The position numbers and the translations under genes are program-made. The notes beneath the pieces were generated by a model, which was given only the letters and a program-made list of their open reading frames with translations, did no database searches and was not told the origin of the DNA. Positions 42,548 through 51,122 of a stretch of 51,122 nucleotides of DNA are shown one piece after another. The DNA comes from Salpingoeca rosetta (Eukaryota > Opisthokonta > Choanoflagellata > Craspedida > Salpingoecidae), in NCBI RefSeq assembly GCF_000188695.1, contig NW_004754932.1, positions 1,733,536-1,784,657 of the forward strand, written 5' to 3'. Numbering within the stretch: the first letter of the stretch is position 1; every line of letters starts with the position of its first letter.

Positions 42548-45500
42548 CCACCACCACCACCACCAACAACAACGACAACTTAAACAACAACAACAACTTA
42601 AACAACAACAACAACTTAAACAACAACAACAACTTAAACAACAACAACTTAAACAACAACAACAACAACAACTTAAACAACAACAACAGCCGTTACGTTG
42701 CTGTCTGAATGAACTTGACCAGCTCGGTGAAATGCCGCTCAGCAAGCGATTTGCGGCTGAACACAAGTGCAAGCTCAAGCTGCGCAAGCTTCAACTACAC
42801 GCGCGCAAGTTTGCAATCATAATACATGCAAGTCCTATGAAAACACGTGGCTATATTGTGCTTGCGTGTTGATGCACAACAGAAACATGGTCAACCTGAA
42901 CCCAAACGCGAACCCCAAAACAACCACAACTCGCCAGCAGCGCCAAATAACACATACGCACCTCGTAAGGGTCTGCTTGTGTGGAAGGGCTCGCTCGCTG
43001 CATGACGTTGCTGATGGCTTTGAGAATTGAACCGTGCAGCGTCATGCAGGGATTCTCGGCATCAAACACAACCACCTGAATAGGAAGGTGTGGGCCAGAC
43101 AAGAGTTGACCACAAGACAAGCACGTATTGGCGCACGATGGCAACAAGACTGGAAGCAAACATGCAAGCATTGTGCATTCTGTGTTGTATGTTTGCGTGT
43201 ACACAGGAACGAACGTGCATGTGCACTGTTACTCTATGACAGCACTAGCCCTTTGTCCACAACCCCTCCCCCTTCGCATGGTCACCACCCAACACGTGTG
43301 CGTACCTGATGCTCGAGTGCAACAAGCTCCATAATGTCAGCGTACATCTCCCGCGGGTGCTGCTTGCTGTGCGACGTTGCAGCAAACTCCTTGATCATGT
43401 TGCAGAGGCGGCCCCACGTGCAGGCAATGGCAGCCGCACTCTGGTCATGCAGGAACTTCCATGCATACGAGAGAATGCTGGAGAATCGCCCAGTGCCGTC
43501 AACCACCTGATTCAAGCGTGCACAAAAACATGTAGGGTTTTGCAAGCAAGGGGCGCAATGAGCTGCTGGGATGCTGCACATGCGTTATTGCAAGGCGAGG
43601 GTGCTGGGGGCACGTTTTTCGCTGCCACAAGTGTACATCAACACACGCACTTATGGAAATGCAAAGACACACACAATGCAGCAGTCACACACACACACAC
43701 GCAAGCAATTCGCACCACAATCGGAGTTCGGAGCGCAATGGCGTGGCGCGTGAGCTTCCACGTCATTGGCCCGCCCTCCACCACCAACATCACAGAGAAG
43801 GTGCGATCCGAAGCCTTGAACGTGTCAAAGATGGTGTCAAAACCTGGATGACACAGCGAACAAACAGGTGCATGTGTACGTGAGCGTGTGTGCGCGCGCG
43901 CGAGAAACAAAGGGTTGAATAATGTGAGGAAAGTCGGGACACACTGGGCATTGCACTGCGCACAATGTGAAGCTCCACTTTAGCGGAGCTTTCGGCTTCA
44001 ACTCAGCTTTAAAGCCATGCAATGACATGGCTTCGCTAAAACGCCAATGCCAGTGAGACCACAGTCACGTTTGAAGATGGCGATGTGGTGCCATGGACAA
44101 ACGCATCGTAGTGTTTGTTGCGCAAGCACGTACTTGAGTAGACCTTGGGATGCTTCCCTCGCCGCGCTCGCTGGTTGCGGTGGCGCTGCAGACCGTGGCG
44201 TTGGTGGTGCGTTAAGCGCTGCTGTGCCGGCTTACGCAGCAGCAGCTGCCACTTTGTCTGCGTTGAGGGCACGAAGACCTGCAAGCTTGAAGGCTTGAAT
44301 TCTCCCTTGAGCGCACTGGTGAGGTCGTTCCAGTACTCCAGCTCGCCCCCGCTGCAGCGATTCCATGTGTGATGTGATGTGATGTGATGTGTGTGTGTGG
44401 GGGGGGGGTATAAGCGCGCGATGTGTGTGATATGTGTGCATGATGTGTGCGAGATACATATGTGTGTGTGCGATATGTAATAAGGGTGTGAGGGGTGCAT
44501 GCAAGATGGCAAGATGCTTGAGTGAACTCTTGGTCGCAAGCATTCGAGCAACAGCGTGCTGGACATGCAGCACGTATGTGTATAATCCACGATACACATC
44601 ACGTGGACACAGACGAGAAGCTTCCCATTCTCGCAACCCCCGCACCCATTCCCATTGCAGGTCGCGATCCCCATGTCACCACACGCACGACCATGCCAGC
44701 TGTACACAACAGCTACGCAACAGCACACACACACACACCCGAATAGCCTCACTGTTTTGTTACCGCTTGAGTCTATTGAAGCGATCGCGATAGAACAGCG
44801 CTTCCTCCCCCGCGTCCTTCTCCAAGTCCACGCTCTCGTTGTCGCTGTCATCGTCGTCATCACCAAAGACAGCGGCGGAGCTGGGTCGTGCACTCCTGCG
44901 TCCAAATCCGCTTTGGCTGAGCCCGAACATGGACGGTCTGTGGATGTTGTTGTTGCGAGCGGCAGAGGCCGTCTGCTGCTTTGCCCTGGCCTTTGTGCCC
45001 CGCCGCCAGCGCTGTAGCAGCACGCTGCCCATGGGCACCAGCGTCTTCAGCGGTGGAAACGTGAAACATTTGTCTGGTGTTTGTAATCACGCACATACAT
45101 GCAGGTAAGCGAAGTGCGAACACATGGTCTACTGTGAAGGATTGTGCCTGTTGTCCATCAGTCACACTCGTTCAAAGACAACGCACAAGACAACACAACA
45201 CAGGCAGACACCCGCACACAAACATGCAGACCTACACACATACAAGCATGCACCCACCAATGATCATAAACCACAACAGTTTGGTGCCACTGCAGCTCAC
45301 CTGAGAGGACGACGCTCGTGTCGACGATTAAACCAGACAGAGATGCGCGCAGCACCTGTACACGTGTCGAACACACAAAACAACCATCATTGCAGTCGTG
45401 AGTGCATCACCAAGTTGAAGCAAGGGCAAGCAAATTGCCCCTCTTCCTGCAAGACAGCAATTCTAAACATACGCACACGCATAAGAAACAAAACAACGCA

Positions 45501-48500
45501 CAGATGCACACATATACTCTCACACACACACATGCACAAGAGACCAAAAACACGCACGTCTACGCACAAACACACGTACACACAAGCAAGTATGCAAACG
45601 CAAAACGCGCGCACATAAACACATATGCAAATGCAAACACCCATATACGCACGCACACATACACGCACCCACGTACACACACACGCACACACACACACAC
45701 TCACACACACACACACACAAACACAAACACAAACACTACCACCACCACTGACCTCAACGTCAGTGAGGAGGGTGTGCAGCCTGTTAAACGCGAAGACGTT
45801 CATGGTGCAGAGCAAGACACCATCGCGAAACCTGCCCCGCTTCTTTTCCCGCGAGAACATACGCGGGCTGTCCTGCAAACCAGCCGTCCTGACCACACAG
45901 GGCGAGATGTTTTCCACGTCGTGGTGGTCCGTGATCACGCCCTGTGCCAGCGCATGTGCAATCATGCGACCGCGCGCGCACGTGCGGTGGTATCCACCAG
46001 TTGGGTGCGGTGGTACCTCAACCTGCACCGTGTTCTCCATGTCCATGCGCGCCATCAACGAGTACACATACTGCGAGCACTTTCCCCACGTGTCCTCCCA
46101 GGCGGACTGGCGCAGCGTCGACTGTGGGTTGCATGAGTACAGCCATGGCCGCGCCTCGCCGTCGCCAGACACGTGCTGCTCGCCGGTGACCGTGCCAAGC
46201 TGCACCACCACACGCTCGTCCGTTGCGCCTGGCGGTGTGAGCAGGTCCAGCAGGCGATACAGGCGCCACAGCGAGCTGGAGAAGACAGCATCGACCCCGC
46301 CACCCGGTCGCCCCGTCAACGTGCTGCGCCGTGATTCCGGCTGGCTGTCACCACCACCGCCGCCGCCGTTGGAGAAGCGCTCCGATGCCTGTCTGCTCAC
46401 GTGCTGCCTTCGCTCGGCCTCCAGCTGCAGAAGACCACCGCGGCCCATGACAAAGTGCAGCACGATCGTCACGCGGGCCTTGCTGCTGGGCGTGTTCTTC
46501 GTCAGCTTCGTGATCCAGGCGTGCGTGTACTTGATGAGGTAGTATGCTGCGCGCACCCCCATGTGCTCGGATTCATTCTCGCTGTCGCCAACAACAAAGT
46601 GAATGGCCCCGTCCTGGTCCATACGCTGCGCTACGAAATCCGCCCACGCTTGCAGCCGCTCTTCCTCAAACGCATCGTTCCCGCCACCGCTACCACTGGC
46701 GCTCGCGCTGTTGCCATGCGACCTGGACAGCATGGCTGATTCGGCGTTTTCCTCCTTCAGCAGCTTGCGCAGGCCGTACAACACAGAGTCTGTCAGGTAG
46801 TGGAACTTGTTTTCGGGCGCCACGCCGCGCGTGTATGTGTGCCAGGCGCTGTTGTCGCCAGAGCCAACACGCTCTAGATACGGGTTGTTCACCAGAATGT
46901 AAAACGAGTGGTTGTCGTCCAGCGAGCTGTTGTGGTGGTGTCGTGTGTGGGTATGTGGTGGGTGCATGTGTGCATTCGTGAGAGAGTGAGAGAGTGAGAT
47001 TGTGTGTGTGTATGTGTGTGTGTCTCAGGATGCCTTGGCGTGGTGTGACTTCCACTGACACGCATGAGTGATATTCTTGGGGTTGATGTGCGCACCCAAA
47101 CAAGACGCAACTCTCAAAACCAGCAGCAACAAACGCACACACACACACACGTGGAGGATCGCTGTCCTCCTGCCATCAACGCATGCATACACCCTCACGT
47201 ACTCGTACGTGCACACAAAGACACACACCATATAAACACACATGTGCACACATACGTACACGCACACAGTTTGTCCCGCACGCAGCATACGCACCTGGTT
47301 GTGGTTGAGGCATAGTCGTCAAAGATTATGTTCTCAAGTGTGCTATTGCCCACCTTCTTTGCTTCGAAATCGACGTGCTGTGCATGCACAATTCCAATCA
47401 CGCGCACATACCGTGACTCCTCCAGGAACGAGTTCAGGCTCTTCTCCAGCACATCTTCGCTCTGCGATCCCATCGAACCCACGCTTTGTTGTTGTTGCTG
47501 TTGCTGTTGTTGCTGATGCTGTTGTTGCTGCTGTCGCCCCTGTGCTTGCCGCTGCTGTCGCTGCCGCGGGTTCCTTGAGTGTCTTGCAGCTGATTCCTCG
47601 CGCGCGCGACGGCGGCGACGAGCAGGCGTGCGCTTGAGCCTGCGCCGCTTGCCCGCACCCCGCTGGTCACCATCACCACTGCCGCCACCTGTGTGAGCTG
47701 CCGTGAGCGCCGCAGATGACGACGCCGACGTTGGGGCGGAAGAGCGTGATCGCTCGCTGGACGGGGCGTGGTGGCGCCGTGGGCGGTCCTTCACCACCTG
47801 CTCGTACTCGCGCGTGAGACGCAGGTCTGACGGCTGCTTGCGCCCGAGAAGCTCGCCCACCACCTTCATCACGCCGCAGTTGCAGCCGCCTGTGAAGATC
47901 CACGTGGAGGTGACGTTGCTGCAGCGGTGCAGGCCCTGACTCAGCACAGACCGCATCTTGTGCGCCAGAATGAGGTCTTTGGCACCGCCCGTCACGCTCA
48001 CCACGAGCCGCGGCCGCGAAAATCCGAGCGGCTTGCACGGAATGTCCTCAAGCACCTCCCCTTCGTCCTCGCTGGAGGAGCTGTCGTCAAACAGTACCCA
48101 CCGCCGCGATGTGCTGCCGCCCGCAGTGCTCACCCCCGATGACGTCGCTGCCGCGGATGATGATGATGATGCAGTCGCCGCAGCCGTTGGCCGGGTCATG
48201 CGCCAGTGACCGGACAAGTTGGCGGAGTTCTCGTCCAGTGCAGTCAGGCTGTTGGGTGCGGTGCCCTTTTCCTTCTTGCTGTGGCGCTTGCGGGATTGCC
48301 GCCGCACGAGGTCCTCCTTCATCTGCTTCTTGTCCAGCATCCAGCGCAGCAGCCGTTCCGGGTTCGCGCCCGTTTGCACCTCCACAAACCCGCACTGGCG
48401 GTCGTGTGTGCTGATGTGTCCAAACGCGGTGCAGTCCGCCTCCACCTGCGCCCGCATCCACGCCAGCACGGCCGTGTCGCCTTGCAGGGACGTGAACACG

Positions 48501-49685
48501 CTCAGGCCAGCGTGCTGCTGCGGCCGCCGCTGCCCACGAAGACTACCGACCACGCTCGGGGAAACAGGGACGGGCTTGTGTTCTGTGAGACGCCGCTTTA
48601 CGGTCGGGAAGTGCGTGACGCGGGTTGGTGCTCGCTTCGCAGCCGGCGTTGATGCTGGAGTTGACGTTGTCGACGACTTGAATCGCACACTGGAGAAGGA
48701 CGAGGACGCTGCCCCTGTTGCACCTGCTGTGCTCGAGAGCGCTGCAGCTGCCCTTCTCACGGCATTTCTCATTGGCGTGCGATGTACTTCTGGTGAGGAG
48801 TTGCCGTTCATCCAGCGGTCATCATCATCTTGCTCGTCCTCCCCGTCACTGTCACTATAATCAAGTTCGTCTTCATCGGAGCCGAGTTGAAGCTCTTCAT
48901 CGTCATCATCGTCATCCTCGTCGTCGTCGTACTGGTCGTCATACTCGATGTCATCGTCGTCGTCACCATACTCAACGTCGTCATCGTCGTACTGGTCATC
49001 GCGCACTTCGTGCTCTCTGTCACCATCATCAGCAGCATCGTCATCATCAATCTCACCGCCAGCGTCGGTGATTGCATCGTTAATGATGCGGGTGGCGGGC
49101 TGCTCTGCCTCAGATTCACTTCGTGTTTGCTCGTCATTGTCGCCGTTGTTCTGCAGCAAGTCTGCGCTGGTTCGTGTTTCGTTTGCGTTCCGCGCCCTGT
49201 TTCTAACGCTGTCGAACACATCGTCCACGTCAAGCACAATGCTGCGTTGCGAGGCGTGCGATGGGGCCTCGGATGCAGGTCGAGTGGAGCGTGCACTCCC
49301 TTGCAGATCTGTCGAGTTGCCGCCAGCATCAGCGTCACCACCTGCAGTCGCGTGGTTGTCTTCGCCTGTGCAACCACCAACGTCTTCGTCGGTGCCTTCT
49401 GCGCCTGCGTTCGGTTGCACTCCCGTCCCACTGAGTGCTGCCGATGGTGGTGATACTGTTGGTGAAGCGTTGCTGGTAGTGGTGGTGGTGACATCGATGG
49501 CCAGTTGTGCTGCCTCAGTTGAGGACGCCCCTGGAGCTACGTCCAGATGTAGCACAACCTCCGTGGTGGTTGTAGTCGTTCGTGGTGCTGAACCTGACTG
49601 TGGGATTGTGTCCACTGCCTCTGGTGGTGCTGGTACTGCCACGTCCCGACCGCCACCGACGCCCGATGCTTGTTGTTGCTGTTGC

Positions 49686-49734
<49 letters not shown>

Positions 49735-49748
49735 GCTGTTGCTGTTGC

Positions 49749-49814
<66 letters not shown>

Positions 49815-50131
49815 GTGTCATGCTTGGCGGAGCTGACGACGTCGTCGCTCGCCTCGAGGTGTTCTGGTGCAGCTAGGCCGGGCGGCAGGGGTGCATTGCC
49901 ATACACGGCACTGCCGCTGCCGGCGCGGCTCAAACGGCCTGTGTGATCGGGGCTTGTGTGCTGCCATGAGCCGTCCTCGCCACCTTCGCTGGCATCACGG
50001 GTGTTGTTGCTGCCATCCGAAGGCACGGAAAAGTCAATTTCCCTTCCCCAACAGTCGTGACAACGACGGAAAGGAGTGTGTGTGTGTGGTGGGGAGGGGA
50101 GGGGACGGGAAAGGGAGTGCACGCACAGCAT
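33758..50131 (-). CDS. TRPM2-like cation channel with C-terminal NUDT9-H domain
   Basis: About 2,950 aa, about 30 exons. Main exons in coding order: 50131-47295, 46926-45753, 45355-45301, 45073-44764, 44351-44134, 43843-43716, 43506-43306, 43075-42962, 42779-42697, 42421-42322, 42229-41827, 41567-41476, 41210-41145, 40969-40901, 40604-40443, 40256-40110, 39801-39595, 39365-39060, 38780-38621, 38416-38137, 37833-37718, 37453-37407, 37001-36927, 36749-36633, 36371-36296, 35947-35834, 35627-35563, 35363-35103, 34856-34121, 33903-33758. The N-terminal TRPM homology region shows VVSVTGGAKD, WIFTGGCNCGVMK, DDNHSFYILV, LVVEGGP and IVVVDGTGR. S1-S4 include WNKVDLLF. The pore reads FQVFGESFLEW, S6 reads NIMLVNLLIAMFG, and the TRP helix ends NRTHLPTP. 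NUDT9-H shows RNPGGRTGRAG, LTRWKRCE, VKWCLP and LDDPLNTDNAW. No intact Nudix box is seen. The start codon is uncertain. Confidence 0.9.
34625..34765 (-). repeat. His/Gln-rich low-complexity insert in the TRPM NUDT9-H domain
   Basis: Codes for a stretch of mostly His and Gln with scattered Glu and Arg, between the Nudix-box region and the LDDPLNTDNAW motif. It is in frame within the 736-base exon. Confidence 0.85.
36590..36632. repeat. (AC)n run at a TRPM donor
   Basis: A CA run on the plus strand, so GU on the sense strand. It begins at the splice donor of the exon at 36633-36749. Confidence 0.9.
38906..39003. repeat. (AAC)n and (AGC)n arrays in a TRPM intron
   Basis: Plus-strand AAC units, a short break (atcttaaac), more AAC, then about 11 AGC units. 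They lie between the S4-S5 exon (39060-39365) and the pore exon (38621-38780). The sense strand reads GCT then GTT. Confidence 0.9.
42506..42691. repeat. (AAC)n array interspersed with acttaaac units in a TRPM intron
   Basis: AAC units (42506-42545), ACC units, then seven blocks of aacaacaac separated by acttaaac, reaching almost to the donor of exon 42697-42779. The sense strand is GTT-rich. Confidence 0.9.
43971..44040. other. Nested inverted-repeat element in a TRPM intron
   Basis: TTTAGCG (43979-43985) pairs with CGCTAAA (44034-44040). Inside lie an 8-bp perfect stem, AAGCCATG (44012-44019) with CATGGCTT (44026-44033), and a palindrome, GCTTTAAAGC (44006-44015). GCTCC/GGAGC (43972-43976 with 43985-43989) offers an alternative arm. 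It could be a small structured RNA or the end of a decayed mobile element. Confidence 0.45.
45520..45737. repeat. CA-rich repeat region in a TRPM intron
   Basis: Imperfect CA dinucleotides fill the intron between the 45753-46926 exon and the small exon at 45301-45355. On the sense strand this is a GU run starting near the donor. Confidence 0.85.
49671..49814 (-). repeat. CAA/CAG repeat coding poly-Gln in the TRPM N-terminus
   Basis: About 47 consecutive glutamine codons, nearly all CAA with a few CAG, within the first large TRPM exon. A second, shorter Gln/His run lies at 47484-47555. Confidence 0.9.
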
Positions 50132-50907
50132 GACGAAAACCAAGCCATGACGTGGTTCTGTGAGAACTTTGCGCAGTGAAACATCAATGCAGTGCAACTT
50201 CCAGGTGCTACAGGCATATGCCACCCAACACAAGCACACCTGCGCACACAATAGAGCTGGCAAGCAACCCAAGCTGAGTGGCAATTGGATAGTTGTTGCT
50301 AGAAGCCGTAGATCGGCTGTGATTGGGGGGCGAGACTGCACGTACCTGTGTTGTGATTCGATCTGCGAACTGCCAGTTGGGCTGCTGGGCCTGCTGTGGA
50401 TGCGGCGATTTATCACGAGGACCCGCTCGCTTCATGCTGGCGGTGTTGTGGTGCGTCGAGGACAGCGCGCGGCGTGCGACCGCAAGAGACTCACACACCA
50501 CAACACACTAACAAAGCACCTTGCCACACCTTCTCCTTTCTTGCTTGCGCTGTGCACGGACTTTGTGATTGCCCGCTCCCCTCAACCAAAACACAAGAAA
50601 CTTTGGGAAAACACCCGTCGACTTTCGACCGACTATGAAACGGGGTGCTGGCGATGATGTCATCAGGAGAGCGAAACTGCAAATGCGAGCACGAAGGAAG
50701 CACAATTCAACCATCAATGCACACAGCACACACGCACACACACACACACGCTCACACACACGCTCACACACGCTCACACGCTCAAACTCTCTCTGTCACT
50801 CCCGAAATATCCATTTCCCATGTGAGAAAGCTCGGCAAGGCTTCGTTTAATACACAGAGAAACTCACGTTGGTGGTTAGGGTCAACCCAAATGCATTCGC
50901 GTATGTA
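50132..50907. promoter_or_regulatory. Upstream region of the TRPM gene
   Basis: Contains the TRPM promoter and possible leader exon, and the 3' flank of the next minus-strand gene. CA and CTCACACACG repeats occur at 50727-50785. No TATA box can be assigned. Confidence 0.5.
50346..50435 (-). other. Possible 5' exon of the TRPM gene
   Basis: An ATG at 50433-50435 opens a 30-codon frame (MKRAGPRDKSPHPQQ...) ending in a strong donor, CACAACACAG/gtacgt. It ends in phase 0, and I found no matching phase-0 acceptor upstream of 50131. It may be a noncoding leader exon, or the real start may use an acceptor I missed. Confidence 0.35.
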
Positions 50908-51006
50908 TTAGGGGTTGGCACTGCGTGGCTTGTGGGGAGGTGGCTTGCGCGGAACTGGCCTGCGCAACATACTGTCGCGCCGCTCAAACACTGCATCTGC
51001 TCCAAC
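50908..51006 (-). CDS. Probable last exon of an unidentified gene
   Basis: A 33-codon frame reads from an acceptor (ACACAG, plus-strand CT at 51007-51008) to a TAA (plus-strand 50908-50910). It encodes a basic, proline-rich end (VGADAVFERRDSMLRRPVPR...). The rest of the gene would lie beyond the window. No family can be assigned from this fragment, and it could be a chance frame. Confidence 0.4.
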   Translation of the reverse strand, partial: VGADAVFERRDSMLRRPVPRKPPPHKPRSANP

Positions 51007-51022
51007 CTGTGTTGAGACCATG

Positions 51023-51122
51023 TGTGAGTGAGTGAGTGAGTGAGTGAGTGAGTGAGTGAGTGAGTGAGTGAGTGAGTGAGTGAGTGAGTGAGTGAGTGAG
51101 TGAGTGAGTGAGTGTGTGAGTG
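51023..51122. repeat. (TGAG)n tetranucleotide array at the window end
   Basis: About 22 tandem TGAG units with a final variant (tgtgag). It runs off the window edge. Confidence 0.95.

Noticed and set aside
48948..49946. A 332-aa plus-strand frame with poly-Cys
   Set aside because: Antisense to the TRPM N-terminal exon; the Cys run is the reverse of the poly-Gln codons.

Overview
This is nuclear DNA from an intron-dense, compact, GC-rich eukaryote. The window mixes general eukaryotic genes (DNA ligase I, the Spb1/FTSJ3 rRNA methyltransferase, an ACOT9-type thioesterase) with genes typical of animals and their unicellular relatives. Those are a SHP2-type tyrosine phosphatase with two SH2 domains, a TRPM2-like channel ending in a NUDT9-H domain, and a giant membrane protein with sushi, EGF and dermatopontin-like modules. 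Together with short GT-AG introns and small intergenic gaps, this points to a choanoflagellate, for example a Salpingoeca-type genome. That identification is inferred from gene content, not proven. No bacterial, viral or transposon genes, CRISPR arrays, tRNAs or rRNAs were recognised.

Layout, left to right: the 3' part of LIG1 (+, 191-2343); a mitochondrial acyl-CoA thioesterase of the ACOT9 type (+, 2705-6154) with a 290-N gap in one intron; a SHP2/corkscrew-like phosphatase (-, 6611-11366, 14 exons, 536 aa, all phases consistent); a 489-bp divergent promoter region; SPB1/FTSJ3 (+, 11856-19236, 17 exons, 1009 aa) with a 100-N gap in one intron; a single-exon Golgi-type sulfotransferase (+, 19939-20934); a giant type I membrane protein of about 2,380 aa in 20 exons (+, 21336-32797); a TRPM channel of about 2,950 aa in about 30 exons (-, 33758 to about 50131); and the probable last exon of another minus-strand gene (50908-51006).

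The genes do not form a pathway. LIG1 serves DNA replication and repair, and SPB1 serves 60S ribosome assembly. ACOT9 is mitochondrial. The SHP2-like protein, the giant ectodomain protein, the sulfotransferase and the TRPM channel belong to cell-surface and signalling functions.

The other striking feature is simple sequence. Nearly every intron carries GT/CA dinucleotide runs, plus arrays of ATC, GTT, GTG, ACTC, CATA and TGAG. Several introns carry a GU-rich arm near the donor and a CA-rich arm near the acceptor, so the two ends could pair. Many long apparent reading frames of Cys/Val, Thr/His, Gln, Asn or Leu are only translations of these repeats. Exon coordinates were deduced by hand from homology plus GT/AG sites. 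Single junctions may be off, but total coding lengths of SHP2, SPB1 and TRPM divide by three, which supports the models.
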